Positions 1 to 12,889 are shown, numbered from the stretch's first letter. The stretch: 64,000 nucleotides of DNA from Siphonodentalium dalli (GCA_032622095.1 CP136067.1:126639030-126703029), one strand, 5' to 3'. Notes: a model not told the origin generated them from the letters alone. A program made the numbers and translations.

Positions 1-2087
1 GATGGTTGTTGTGCTTGTCGGATTCCTTAGGTCGAAAAGGTGACCGCGCGTCTTCAGAATGTTAAAAATAAATCTGAGAATACTATATGTACCGCCAGTG
101 TGTGTATTATCAGATTCAATCTGTTTCCAGCTTGAAATTGTAATGGAACGAGGCTTTGTGAAGGTAAACTATGTAGCGTGACGAGTCAAAAATTCATGGC
201 GATTCAGACAAAGTGTCGTGCGTCAACTCTGTGCAAATATAGCATATCTGTCGAATTCTTCCAAGTTATAAATTTTTGGAAATGGAAGAGTAAACCCAAA
301 TTTCACAAATATCAACTTAAATGCATCAATGCAGGTTGTTTCTAATAAAACATCGACAATGCATATATATTGTATAGTATCGTACAGGGTATAACCATCA
401 TGGGACAATGTAAGATTTCGTTCAAATCCTATAGGAAGGCAATAAAATCCAAGGTGGCGTCCAATATGGCGCCAAATGTTATATTGACACTCTGTACACA
501 ACGAGTGTGCACGCCGGAATGGAAAATTGCAAGTGCTTTATCTGTATGTTATGAGTTTTGTAGCATATTCGTTCGTGCATATATGTCTGTTGATAATGAT
601 CCTAACCCGATAAAACTGTTGGCATTGAGAAAGTAAATGCTCACTTTTTTTTCACAAATCGACATGCAATGCCAAATTGTGTTTCAAACTGACATCCATT
701 TTGTGGTATACAAGTCAACGATCTGGTTGATGATAAAACTGCTGAGATTTATATTAGTACGGTAAGAATTGAAGCTACAATGCCGACCAAATAAATACTC
801 AATAACCAATGCAGGTGTCCCATGGTAATGGCTAACAATTTAGAATCCTGGTAAGTGCGGGTATACAAAGTATGGACAACTTAATTTATATATCTCGCCA
901 ATTTTGTCATTGCGTACTGGGGTCATTGGTTTTCACGTTCAGTGGAGTGATGTTCCATTGTAATAACCGAAACAAATCTAAAAAAAACCTGACATAATAA
1001 GTATCTGTGTCGTTATATTCTCGCAGCTGCTATGGTACCACCACACGTGGATGTATGCTTATTTGTAAATGCTAATGCTTTAAATTATAATTATTATACC
1101 CGATATTAAAAACATATGTTAATTTCCCATAGGGTGTGATTGTACAATTTGCAATGTTTCCCGCCCATGACTGAAAGAGCCCGAACATGTTCACGGAAGC
1201 ACCTTCAAAGTAAACATCATGGATGCCGGTGTCAAATCGAAGCGATTTGCGGATGTTTCACACGATGACAGAACTGCTGACATGGTTATTCGGTACAATA
1301 AAAACAATGGTGACCTGGCTCGAGGGCAACAATTGCGAATAGTCCCCCTTGGAACCATTGAGTAATTTTAACCTATGTATCTGATTATGTCAAATATTCA
1401 TGATTCTGTGTTAATTCTCCCCAGGATACATTGTACGATATGCGTGAAACATTGTTGTGTATCTGACTGAAAGCATATATGCAAGCATGCGATTATCACA
1501 GATATCGGATAATATACATAGGTGTGGTAGTTATTGTGTGCATTCATTTATGTAGTCGACCCAGCAAACAATGAATTTTGAATCCTTATGTTTAGCTTAA
1601 TATTGGGAATTTAAAGCCGTAATTGTTCGGTATTATCTGACTAAGTTTACCATGTGAGCACCATACAATCAAACCGGGCTCCACCGTTGCATGTGGCGAT
1701 GGTCCTATATTCGACAATGAAACACGTTCTTGTCAAGTTATTGTCGTTGGATTGAATGTGTGACATACATAGACAATCGCAGTCGGATATTTGATGGCTG
1801 TTGGACCTCTTTTCTCATAATATAGATTCTCCGGCGACAGGTGGCGAGGCATATAGTAAACTTGCACATAATATTCCACACATATGAAAGTAGCAACACC
1901 CTTTGCGTCAAGCATATTAAATTAAAAATCTCTCTACTTTCTTATGTGTACACATGGTAGGGATTTAGATCGAGATACTTCATGAGTTGAAATATGGTAT
2001 GTGTTCTCCCTTTGATTTAGTCCCAATATTAATAAAATTCATCCAGTTTTCAATTATATATACCCATGCCATTTATAAACAAGAGTT
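1..2087. other. No supported gene
   Basis: AT-rich DNA. Open stretches at 223-501 (minus), 1,733-1,915 (minus) and a 48-codon plus-strand frame at 1,219-1,365 (MDAGVKSKRFADVSHDD...) were read but match nothing I know. The last has an initiator ATG and a polar composition unlike the surrounding chance frames; it could be an orphan first exon, but nothing supports that further. Confidence 0.4.
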
Positions 2088-2139
2088 GTGCACTCGAGCG
2101 CTAGCATACCCACACCGTGGCAAATTCAACCCACATTAT

Positions 2140-2645
2140 CCGTAAACCCAACAAAAAAGATTTTTAACTTTAAAGAAAAATTCCGATTAATATTATCGAT
2201 ATGGTGTCACAAGAAGCTTGTACAGAAAATAATTATTCAAATTGGTTCATATTTGTTAAAGTTATTAAGTCGAACACAATTTTTTAAGTCAAAATAAGTC
2301 GAAAATGAAGTGTAATCTTACGAAAAACAGTCTGAGCCAATTCCTAGCCGCATCAGTAGGTATTGTGAGAAGCAAGTATACCAAAAATTATTGAAATCGG
2401 TCAAAATAAGTCGAAAATGAGGCGTAACTTAAAAAAAAAAGACGGACCGAACCGTAATTAGCATCATGAGGAGAGGAGGCAGTCCTAAGGAGATTACATA
2501 CCAACAATTATTGAAATCGGTTTATAGTTGTTCGAGTTATGAGGTCGGACGGACTGACGCACACACGGAGGGAGAAAGTGTGACGGACGGACGGTCGCAG
2601 TCAATCCAGTATACCCCCCATGTTCTTCAAAAGTGGGGTTATAAT
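2140..2645 (+). repeat. Repeat-derived block with duplicated AAAATAAGTCGAAAATGA
   Basis: GTCAAAATAAGTCGAAAATGA.G.GTAA occurs at 2,289 and 2,400, and ATACCAA.AATTATTGAAATCGGT at 2,378 and 2,499. The right part, GTTCGAGTTATGAGGTCGGACGGAC.GACG, then ...GACGGACGGACGGTCGCAGTCAATCCAGTATACCCCCC, looks like the end of a dispersed element. The open frames at 2,088-2,297 and 2,466-2,654 are inside it. Confidence 0.45.
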
Positions 2646-2649
2646 TACT

Positions 2650-3337
2650 TGTGATAATCAATTACGTGTTTGGAACAATCACGTATCCAGATCAAGATTA
2701 ACTTGACATCCTCAATTGATTGGTCAGGTCAATTGAGCCCAACAGCATTGTCACAGTGGACGCACAAGCGTGTAATTGCAGCCCGTGCATGAATCGCAAC
2801 TTCTCGGCTTATCGAAATTGGCTGAAATGCCCGTGCACATATGCTAACCAACTGTTTTACAGTGCTCCCCGAGTTGACAGCTAATGATTAAATTATATAT
2901 ATCGTTCGCGTATCAACTTAGTCGTGTCACCCGGAGGTGTAGATCCGCTAGATGTATGGTGCTGATAATTACTAGCATGGTGAAATCATGTTATCGGTGT
3001 TTAAATGTCTAACGAAATTGTCTACGAATGGGTAGGCTTGTCCAATATAAGATATGGTAGAAACTTATCACGTCTTAGTCTTTTGGCGAAATGGATGAAC
3101 ATCATAACAAAAGGGTCAATAGATGCATTAATATATTGCGACAGCGACGTGAATCTTGAACTGCCGGTGTTAATTAACTCGTCAACCACATTAACTTGAC
3201 AACCACTACTGAGACATCCATGAATATTTTTATTAAAAAAATACAAGTGTTTATCAAAAACACCTAAATGAAACAGAATTGAGGCATGTTTTCTGTTTAT
3301 TTAAACACAATAGTGATTTCCCATATGATATATAATA
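2650..3337. other. No supported gene
   Basis: Unique-looking AT-rich DNA. Overlapping frames on both strands near 3,005-3,246 show no family motif. Confidence 0.4.
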
Positions 3338-3872
3338 CTAGCTGGGTACCTTGTTCTGACGGGGAGAGTCGTTGTGTTTTTTTTTTTTATTGGAATCCCC
3401 ATCTGCACCAACACCCCAAAAATGGTGGAAATCGGCCCAGCGGATCCCGAGATACAGGTTCAAGGTCATTTGAAAGGTCAAGGTCACGCCACACGGGCAT
3501 CCGGGTGTGACGAAATTGCTCAGCACCTCAAACTACCCCACACACCAAATTTGGTGGAAATCGGCTCAGCGGATCCCGAGATATGAGTTCAAGGTCCCAT
3601 GTTACTCACCGAGTCAAACTACATACCCGTACCAAGTTTCGTCAAAATCGGTTCAGCCGTTTTCGATTCCCATCGGATCTCGATATATGAGTAAAAGGTC
3701 ACCAGCACGGGCAAACGGATAGCCCCATGTTACGCATCGGATCAAACTACATACCCGTACCAAGTTTCGTCAAAATCAGTTTAGCAGTTTTCAATTCCAT
3801 CGCAGATACACACACATACACACACATAGGCCGACAGACAGACATACACACTTTCTTCAAATATATATTAGA
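3338..3872 (+). mobile_element. Dispersed repeat family R, copy 1
   Basis: Starts ATACTAGCTGGGTACCTTG and ends in a CACACATA..GACAGACAGACATACA tract and AATATATATTAGA. Inside are repeated AAGGTCA words and ACCAAGTTTCGTCAAAATCGGTTCAGC.GTTTTC twice. The same start (ACTAGCTG..CGACTTCGTCCG) and end occur at 15.5 kb and, reversed, at 25.5-26.0 kb. Probably a SINE or the tail of a non-LTR element; no coding capacity. Confidence 0.6.
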
Positions 3873-4654
3873 TAAACGAATACATTGGTCTAACAATATT
3901 TACATTGACCCTTTAAGCCAGTGCATTATCTTATACATGCGAGGCTTCTTATGTGAGCCTCTCATATATAACAGAATGGACTGGCACAGAACGTTTAATG
4001 CTGCACCAGCGTAGCTCATGTCGTGAAAGGGCTAAAAGCACACACCTCCAACTAGATAAGCTATGTTGCTAATTAATTATTGAAAGCTCTCCAATAACAA
4101 AATGTCGCACATTGAAACGATTGTTATGTTAACAAAACTGTTACAGTGATTTGTCAGCAAACATTGCAATCATGAAATAAGTTCGAATATTTATTCGAAA
4201 TATTATTAGAATACACGAAGAATAATTATTATTGCAATACTGCCTTAAACGGTGCTTGATAAGCATTGGTAAATGTCCAATTGCCATTGTATTACAACTA
4301 TATTATACATATAATTGAACGGATGTTGTGGGAGTATGCCTGGGAGGATATAATTGAAAATATATCAGAACTTTAATCCCAAACCAACGGATACATTATT
4401 TTGGATATAATGTTGTTATTTCACAGACAACACAGACATATCGGACACATGGACCAGTTAAACAGACATATACCATAAACTATTTGTATACCTCTAAACA
4501 GACCATTATTGGAATTTGTGTGTTTAGAGAAATTCAGAATGGATTCCTTTCAACTTGGTCTCTGATTTCGGATAATTACATTTCAACTTCCCAGTGACGG
4601 AAACAAGTACATCCATGGGCGATTCATGAATATATCTATAAGTATGAGACTCAC

Positions 4655-4760
4655 CAATTGCCGAGAGAAGAATACATCGAAAACCGGAACCTCCAAAAGG
4701 ACCCGGTGTGCACGTCTCGTTTTCTTCACATGGAGACCCATGGCAAGGATTTGATGACTC
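4655..4760 (-). CDS. Gene 2 exon: EGF-like half-domain
   Basis: A 106-nt exon bounded by acceptor TTTGTTTCCTCCATAG and strong donor AATTG|GTGAGT. It enters in phase 0, matching the donor of the 7.7-kb exon, and leaves in phase 1. The 35 codons begin ESSNPCHGSPCEENETC and continue to GSGFRCI. The pattern C-x4-C-x5-C-x11-C matches the first four cysteines of an EGF-like domain; the last two (C-x-C-x8-C) are missing and the exon ends ILLSAI, so this is a truncated or divergent EGF. It contains a NET sequon. No following phase-1 exon was found between 1 and 4,600, so the gene may continue past the left edge or be broken. The intron (4,761-7,704) holds the whole 16-bp minisatellite array. Confidence 0.55.
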
Positions 4761-5107
4761 CTATGGAGGAAACAAATCAACATGTAACATTTGCTATATT
4801 TTTCTCTTGAAAACAACTATGAACAATGACGTTCTACAATTCAATTATGCGCTTGTTCTATGATCATATGGTAATTGTTTGCCATTTAGTATTAACCTTT
4901 TCTGTATTAACTATTGGCGAGTAGTTTCCTTGGAAACTTATCAGGTGTTTAATTCAACAAACTGTCGCGCGACAACAGGCTGTCTTTTCAAATTAAAATT
5001 ATTATCTCAACATTTCCCCCCAATGAACAGAAATCCTGCTTATTTGTAAACTATGTCGTTAGCTTATATTCCCTGAACATCCCTCTAGATGAATAAAAAA
5101 CCATTCA

Positions 5108-7321
5108 ACTGTATGGCACTATAACTGTATGGCACTATAACTGTATGGCATTATAAATGTGTGACTTTATAACTGTATGGCATTATAACTGTATGGCATT
5201 ATAACGGTATATCATTATAACTGTATTACATTATAACTGTATGGCATTATAACTTTATGACATTATAACTGTATGACCTTATAATTGTATGACATTATAA
5301 CTGTATGACATTATAACTGTATGGCATTATAAATGTGTGGCATTATAACTGTATGATAGTATATATGTATGGCATTATAACTGTATGATATTATAACTGT
5401 ATGGCATTATAACTATATGACATTATAACTGTGTGATATTATAACTGTGTGGCATTATAACTGTATGACATTATAAATATATGGCATTATAACTATATGG
5501 CTTTATAACTGTATGACATTATAACTGTATGGCATTATAACTGTATGGAATTATAAATGTATTGTATTATAAATGTGTGGCATTTTAACTGTATTGCATT
5601 ATACATTTATGGCATTATAACGATATGCCATTATAAATGTATGGCATTATAAATATATAGCACTATAATTGTGTGGCATTATAACTGGGTGGCATTATAA
5701 CTGTATTATATTATAACTGTGTGGCATTATAACTTTATTATATTATAACTTTATGGCATTGTAAATGTATGGCATTATAACTATATGACATTATAACTGT
5801 ATGACATTATAACTGTATGGCATTATAAATATGTGACATTATAACTAAATGGCATTAAAACTCTAAGACATTATAACTATGTGGCATTATAACTGTATGG
5901 CATTATAGATGTATGGCATTATAACTGTATGACATTATAATTGTATGAGATTATAACTGTGTGGCATTATAACTGTATGACTGTATAACTGTGACATTAT
6001 AACTGTATGACATTATAACTGTATGGCATTATAAATATGTGACATTATAACTAAATGGCATTAAAACTCTAAGACATTATAACTATGTGGCATTATAACT
6101 GTATGGCATTATAGATGTATGGCATTATAAGTGTATGACATTATAATTGTATGAGATTATAACTGTGTGGCATTATAACTGTATGAATGTATAACTGTGT
6201 GGCATTATAACTGTATGGCAGTATAAATGGTTGACATTATAACTGTATAGAATTATAACTGTGTGACATTATAACTGTATGTCATTATAACCGTATGGCA
6301 TCATAACTGTATGGCATTACAACTGTATGACATTATAATTGTATGACATTATAACTGTATGGCATTATAACTGTGTGGCATTATAACTGTATGACATTAT
6401 ACATGTATCGCATTATAATTATTTGGCTTTATAACTGTATGACATTATAACTGTATGGCATTATAACTGTAATGGCATTTTACCTGTATGACATGATAAC
6501 TGTATGGCATTATACATGTATGGCATTATAACTGTATGCCATTATAAATGTTTGACATTATAATTGTATGGCATTATAACTGTATGACGTTAAAAATGTA
6601 TGGCATTATGACTGTATGACATTATAAATGTATGACATTATAAATGTATGCCATTATAAATGTATAGCATTATACATATATTGCATTATAATTGTATGGC
6701 ATTATAACTGTGTGGCATTATAACTGTATTATATTATAACTGTGTGGCATTATAACTGTATTATATTATAACTTTATGGCATAATAAATGTATGGCATTA
6801 TAACTGTATGACATTATAACTGTATGACATTATAACTGTATGTCATTATAAATATGTGTCATTATAACTGTATGGCATTAAAACTCTAAGACATTATAAC
6901 TATGTGGCATTGTAACTGTATGGAATTATAAATGTATGGCATTATAACTGTATGACATTATAACTGTATTGCATTATAACTATGTGGCATTATAACTGTA
7001 TGACAGTATAACTGTGTGGCATTATAACTGTATGGTAGTATAACTGGATGGCATTATAACTCTATGGCATTATAACTGTGTGACATTATAACTGTATGTC
7101 ATTATAACTGTATGGTATCATACCTGTATGGCATTATAATTGTATGACAGTTTAACTGTGTGGCATTATAAATGTATGCTATTATAACTGTATGACATTA
7201 TAACTGCATGGCATTATAAATGTATGGCATTATAAATGTATGGCATTATAACTGTATTGCATTTTTACTGTATAGCATTATAACTATATGGCATATTATA
7301 ACTGTGTGGCATTATAACTGA
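5108..7321. repeat. 16-bp minisatellite array, about 138 units
   Basis: A continuous tandem array of ATAACTGTATGGCATT with variants (GACATT, TGTGTGG, AAATGT, and so on), about 2.2 kb. Stops occur in the frames, so it is not coding. Higher-order duplications are visible: a variant string with AAATATGTGACATT, CTAAATGGCATTAAAACTCTAAG and CTATGTGG occurs near 5,826, again near 6,032 and in altered form near 6,848. Unequal exchange of multi-unit blocks is the simple explanation. It lies wholly within the proposed intron 1 of gene 2. Confidence 0.95.
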
Positions 7322-7704
7322 ACATATGAACCCATTCATTGAATGTTCTGTTAGTCAGATAACGACATAGGGTGTTTGCTCTTGATTTGAACTATTTTCG
7401 GACGCCCAAATTATTAATAAATTGCTTATATGATAAAGAGAGTTTCCTTAAAGAATATAAGAAAAAATTATTAAAATTGTAAAAAATAATAACAAATGAT
7501 GAAAAATTGTTAGGACAATGCATCCACTTATATATGCGAGGCGATCTATGGTCGACTCGTGTATATATATGATAATGCATTGGCCCAGTGTATATGGGTT
7601 GATACAAAAATCGGACTTGGGTTAACCTCTTCTTTGCTATGAACTCTCTCAACCATTCTAATGTCAGTAAACAGAGAGTTCATTTGAGCATTCAACATAA
7701 ATAC

Positions 7705-8022
7705 CTGTGAGTAGGACATATTTACCAAGTGTGCTTTAACAGCTCGTATATGCACAGTATCTTCCGCAACACTTCCATTGGTGCTTTGTAGCAGAAAACA
7801 CGTCCTATTCTTGGTCAGAAAAGCCACATCTTTACAGTTTCGAGTGTATGCACAAACAGTCCGACATCGCATAATGTTGGTTGTCCGTACAACGTATAAT
7901 GCGTTCAATGGATATCCTGTTAGTTCCATGTTGAAAGGCGAACATCTCTGAGCACAGCCATATACACAAAAGAGGGTACTGAACCACAGAAGGACATACA
8001 TGACTGAAAGGAAATGGTTCAT
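7705..8022 (-). CDS. Gene 2 exon: signal peptide plus PAN-like domain
   Basis: 106 codons from ATG at 8022 (the open frame reaches back to a TTG at 8025, but ATG is the credible start). Residues 1-24 are a signal peptide (MNHFLSVMYVLLWF...). A PAN/apple-like core follows with cysteines at residues 53, 57, 63 and 75 (RCRTVCAY...NCKDV...RTCFLL), the first three at exactly the positions seen in gene 1. Sequons NRT, NGS and NMS suggest N-glycosylation. The donor is TCACAG|GTATTT, phase 0, only moderately strong. Eleven bases 5' of the ATG lies an acceptor-like AAATCTCAG, so a separate 5' UTR exon is possible, perhaps in the 12.9-kb module. The next exon is proposed at 4.7 kb. The frame stays open for a while past the donor, so an unspliced form is an alternative. 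Confidence 0.65.
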
Positions 8023-8039
8023 CAAACGGCAGCTGAGAT

Positions 8040-8983
8040 TTTAGTTGTCTATATTCGTTCCAGTTACTGTGTCCGTGGTGGATGCAAACATGCGCGAAGA
8101 GATGGTGGTCGAAAATTGAATGACCATTTGTAGGGGAAGTTGTCGAACGATTATTTTGTATAAAGCAGAGAGACAATTGCCTCACCATACGAATACGCGT
8201 GCGCATATGACTATGTTGATGTTTCCATAGCGACGCCCACGATAACACTGCGATACAGACGACCCCCACTTAAATCTAGGCATGCTACCTCGAACAGTTT
8301 CCTGTATACAATGCAGATTTCGTATTTATATCAATATCGTCCGCAGAACAAGTCTATCCGGTTAAGAACCATTATCTTCTTTGAATAGCACAGGAGTTAT
8401 ATTCGTTCTTTATTTAGGAGTATGTAAGCTGGTACGCGAAAAGGACTGCAAATCACATTGTGATAAATTGCTGTGTATTGAAGTTGATACACTCAACTTT
8501 ATCCTAGTAATCGATAACCTCTGTTAGAAAAAACTTATGGTACATTTCGAGAAATAAATAAATGTGTCAGTTAATCCATTACATAGTAGAAAGACACGGC
8601 TTGTAGATTGTCGATCGCACGCACTGAGCTGCCATTTTCGGAAGATGCTAACTTGTGCATATAGTTCATTATAATTGGGAGATATATCAAAGCAATATAT
8701 TGGATAATGACGATTGGCCCTTCGATTTATCCATCAATTAACTAATTTCAACAATATCGCCGCAAGTCTATTTAACACTTTCTATACCAAAGCACCATCG
8801 ATTAGTACTGTTATCCTATGTATATGAAATGTTCACGGGAATAATACAATTTTCCAATGTATACATTAATAACTGATGGGAGGACTCATTTAGTATAGAT
8901 AGGGTTAAACTTCGACAACGTTATCTCCTGTGTAACCCCGTGCATTGTTATACTGGCAAACAGTTGTTCTAAATCGATGTAGC
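8040..8983. other. 5' side of gene 2, nothing recognised
   Basis: Lies upstream of the gene 2 ATG on the minus strand. An open frame at 7,832-8,269 is a shadow of the gene 2 exon extended by chance. No TATA box stands out. Confidence 0.4.
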
Positions 8984-10691
8984 GACGTTTTACATTAAAA
9001 GCTACAAGCATGGCATTTATCGAACGTGTTGGTTGAAAGAAATTTGGATAGTAAATTTGGAACTATGTTTGAGTGTCATGCAGTATTTCAATATAAATTT
9101 TACATCAAGGCAATCAATACGGTACGCCAATTGCTCGCAGATATAAGTTATCTCCTTGGTTTCAAAATCCACAATTTTATTACACGCCGAGACCACGTGG
9201 TCCTGGGCCATGCAAACAAAAAAATAGTTACGAGGTGAAGTTTAGTATTTTCTACAGTTGTTACTTGTGCGATGTGTGCCTAATCTGAACGAAACGAGAA
9301 AAAGATAGCCGACCCGACGGCGAGCGCGCCTTGCGACTCAACGTCCGACTCAATGCCACACGGCCACCGAAGCATCCCCAAAAAAGGAAGCTCGAATGGC
9401 CGCTGTATTCTGACGTCGCACTTAGGACACTATATGCTGCTATATGCACATGTTAAAGTCTCTATAGTATATATATATAGGAGAGATAGCACAGTAGCAA
9501 TGTTATATTTTATGCCTCCGAAACATGTTTCGGGGGCATAAAATATTATATCTGGCCGTGGTTCGTATCCCACCCAATCCAAAATAAATTGCACTGCCTC
9601 AGAAATCAAATTTGCTTCTAAAAATAAGCGCCTGGTGTGTTGTATAGTCCCAAGCATGTTCAAAGAGCAATGCTCGGCAACTTTCGGAGGCATAAAATAT
9701 AACATTGCTAACATTGCTACTGTCCTATATCTCCTATATATAGAGAAAAAGATATTTTGTATATAAAACATTCAAACACATATATATTATAAATACTTCA
9801 CTTTAATAATGGCTCTATTTAACGTCATGTGGTCGCTGCTCGCATTATGTAACATAACAATAGCAAGCTTCCTCCTGTATTTATAATTGATCACTGCGTG
9901 TCACTTAATATGTCACGATTCCGCATGAATCATTTAAGCATGTAAATGGAGGGTGTCACCCCCTCCCCATGAATCATGAATACTAGTTTATGTTTGGGTG
10001 AATACCGAATACTAGTTAAGAAAATGGGTGATGAAGAACATAAAGTTTCATCAGCTCTCTCAATACTAATCTGCCAACATTAGTTTCAGCGTATATATGT
10101 TGCATCCATTTTGACGTTTTACATTAAAAGCTACAAGCATAGCATCTATCGAACGTGTTGGTTGAAAGAAATTTGGATAGTAAATTTGTAATTTGGAACT
10201 ACGCTTGAGAGTCATGCAGTATTTCAATATAAATTTCACATCAAGGCAATCAATATAATCGCCAATTTCTCGCCGATACAAGTTATCTCCTTGGTTTCAA
10301 AATGCTCAATTGTATTAGATGCTGAGACCACGTGGTCCTGGGCCATACACAAAAATAATAGTTACGAGGTGAAGTTTAGTATTTTTCTACAGTTGTCACT
10401 TGTGCGATGTGTCACGATTCCGCATACAAAAGGTCAGGAATCACTTAAGCATGTAAATGGAGGGTGGCTCCCCTCCCCGTGAATCGTGATACTAGTTTAT
10501 ATTTGGGTGAATACCGAATATTAGTTAAGACAATGGGTGACGAAGGACAGAAATTTCGCACTTCTGAGATAAAGGAAGCTCGAATGGCCGCTGTATTATG
10601 ACGTCGCACTTCCTTACCATTTATTTTCATCAGCTCTCTCAATACTAATCTGCCAACATTAGTTTCAGCGTATATATGTTGCATTCATTTT
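8984..10691. repeat. Interleaved duplicated segments A-B-A'-B'
   Basis: Segment A (8,984-9,278, from GACGTTTTACATTAAAAGC to ACTTGTGCGATGTGT) recurs as A' at 10,113-10,410. Segment B (9,911-10,112, TGTCACGATTCCGCAT... to GTTGCATCCATTTT) recurs as B' at 10,410-10,691, enlarged by about 75 bases which carry GGAAGCTCGAATGGCCGCTG, also present at 9,386. Copies look about 90% identical by eye. A B-A unit of about 500 bp tandemly duplicated explains most of it; the MITE at 9.5 kb lies between. Minus-strand text CLDVKFILKYCMTLK is in both A copies but frames break elsewhere. Confidence 0.85.
9472..9742. mobile_element. MITE with about 50-60 bp terminal inverted repeats
   Basis: The left arm 9,472-9,523 (..ATAGCACAGTAGCAATG..TTATGCCTCCGAAA) is the reverse complement of the right arm 9,681-9,742, the right arm having an extra 9-bp AACATTGCT duplication. 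A smaller internal palindrome, TGCCTCCGAAACATGTTTCGGGGGCA, follows the left arm. The centre carries GGTTCGTATCCCACC, similar to a tRNA B box, but no A box was recognised. About 270 bp and non-coding. Confidence 0.75.
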
Positions 10692-11045
10692 GGATCGGGT
10701 TGGGTGAAAGGGTGAATATTTAGATTGGACTGATGACCACCCTACGACACCCTTGGTTTCACCTAAATCGGTCAATGGGCCAATAAATGACATGCATGCT
10801 CTATCTCAACACCTCTGGGTGGCGGCCATTTTGGACCGGGTGGGGTGAATATTTAGACTGGCTTGTGGGGCAACATACAGCACCCTTTATTTGATATAAA
10901 TAGCTAGGGGGGCGACAAATGGCATGGGTGCCCTATTTGAACACATCTGGACGGCGGCCATTTTGGATCGAGTGTGGTGAGTAGAGTGTGTGGAAAGAGT
11001 GCATTGGGGCCACACTACAACACCCTTTTTTTTAACTAAATATGA
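10680..11045. repeat. About 135-bp tandem repeat, three copies
   Basis: CATTTTGGA(T/C)CG(G/A)GT occurs near 10,686, 10,826 and 10,957, each followed by GGGTGAATATTTAGA-like text and an ACACCCTT block. Spacing is 130-140 bp. The three copies are diverged. Confidence 0.7.
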
Positions 11046-11680
11046 TATTATAAGGAATAGGGAATAAGGAATAGAAGTCACCTCCATGGGATTTGCTGAA
11101 TCAAGTTAGAACAATTGGGGAAACGTCTACAAAAAACACGACATTAGCACAAATGGTGTTTGTTGGATTAAAAGTTGTATCATTGTGCTCAACGTTCGAC
11201 AATGCTTTCCAGACACTTTTTATTTGTCACGCTATCAGAAAATTTATGTAAACATTAAATTAAACGAGTGTATCTTCACTTTACCTTTTTCAACACATAA
11301 ATGATATATCATTTTGAGTGCAGATTAATCGCGGACATGACAGATGGTTAATCACACTAAGGGTTCGTGTGAATGCATCGGATTAATGTACATCTTTTCA
11401 ATGCATGTATGTTATAGAAGAGTATCCGGACATGACTCGGTCCAAAACAATTTCAACTACAGTAATGCTCGGGGACAGCTTTCCGATGAATGGCAACAAG
11501 CCATATTTCCGACTAAATACTGACATGTTACCCATGATTCTACTGTGTTTAAGGAGTCGATTATACTTAGGGCATTACAGTATTTGACATCCCAAGCTGT
11601 TGTATACCAAAAAGACTTGGGCTAGTACCTGAACAATAAACATGCAATCTGCAGTATATAAACAGAATGACACATTTTTG

Positions 11681-11797
11681 TTTATGGGTTTGTTGATATG
11701 ACACGAGTGCAAGCGCAGAATTATAGAATGAACAGCACATCCTTGAGTTCTATCTTTCCTCAATGGCACAAGTGGCGTATCAACAAATCCATTAATA
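11681..11797. mobile_element. Small foldback element, copy 1
   Basis: ATGGGTTTGTTGATATGACACGAGTGC at the left end pairs with GCACAAGTGGCGTATCAACAAATCCAT at the right end. The centre has GAGTTCTATCTTTCC. The same element occurs at 62,226-62,334. Confidence 0.65.
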
Positions 11798-12309
11798 CAA
11801 GTGTTGTTCTGTGTTTATTACACGTCACCGTCCTAGAATATGTGCATTTAACAATACAGACTTTCAATGTTTATTAAAGCACATACATGGCTTGTTTTGG
11901 CATGTGCGATGATTGTTTTTCCTATCGTTTGAACTGGATACTCAAATAACAGAAATTGTTATATATTTTTTTGAAACCGACAAATTTGAGATATTTCTTT
12001 CCATAAATATATTGAAAATCATGTGTCGGGGTGTAGTTATTAGCAATCAATATATTTGTTGTTGCGTATATAGGTTTATAAAATGTTAAAGAGGCAGAAC
12101 AAGATACAGGTACTTTGTATAGTTTCACTTCGCGAATGTTCACAGTATCTTGTTTGGCCACTTGCAATTTTAGAAACCCATAAATGTAACGAGGAATTGT
12201 TGATTGTATATTTAAGCCCCCTTATTGTCTATATTATACATTTAACAATGATATTTACAAAGTAGTTGTTATATTCAGAATACATGTCAATTACGTATCT
12301 TAAAACACC

Positions 12310-12838
12310 ATTGAAATTCTATATTAATTTAAAATTAAATGTTTTTCTTAATTAAGAATTGTTTTCTAATTATCTTTCCTAATTGGGGAAAATATTCCTA
12401 CCTAAGAAAACTTGTTTTCCTTACTCAGATTTATATTTTCTAGCTTGAGAAAATTTCATTCTAGAAACAAATTGGCATCACTTAAGAAAAAAATATCTTG
12501 ACGATATTTCTAACTATAGAAAATATAATTTGAAGTTCTAGAAAAATTGTATAGCTTTCTTAAATTTCTAGCTATTCTCCCTAGAAAATCTAAGTTTCTT
12601 AAACTTCTCTTATTTCAAGAAAAATAAACTTGTGCGAGAAAACAATCTTTTGTACATTAAGAAAAAAAATCGGAAATAAGTTTTTTTACTAGAATTTTCT
12701 TAATGAGATTACTGCGTTTTCTTAAAGAAATTTTCTAGACTCGATGTTTCACTTTCTTAGAAAAGAAATTTTGTTTCTTGACATAGAAAAATGTTGTACT
12801 TATTGTTCTAGCTATTCTCCCTAGAAAATTTCTCATTT
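12310..12838. repeat. AT-rich block of irregular TTCTAGAA/TTAAGAAA palindromes
   Basis: About 530 bases are built from short variants of TTTCTTAAGAAA, TTCTAGAAA and AGAAAATTTCT. One longer string, TTCTAGCTATTCTCCCTAGAAAAT, occurs near 12,567 and again near 12,804. No open frame of note. TTCnnGAA is also the core of heat-shock elements, but the irregular layout favours a decayed simple satellite. Confidence 0.6.
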
Positions 12839-12889
12839 CAAGTTTTTGTTTTTCTGAATTGGGATTTTTGGCAGTGCAGAAACAACACG

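Noticed and set aside
1219-1365. 48-codon plus-strand frame starting MDAGVKSKRFADVS
   Set aside because: Protein-like start, but too short, no recognised family and no convincing splice donor. Kept only as a note.
5108-7321. CRISPR-like regular repeat
   Set aside because: The 16-bp units are contiguous with no unique spacers, and the window is eukaryotic.
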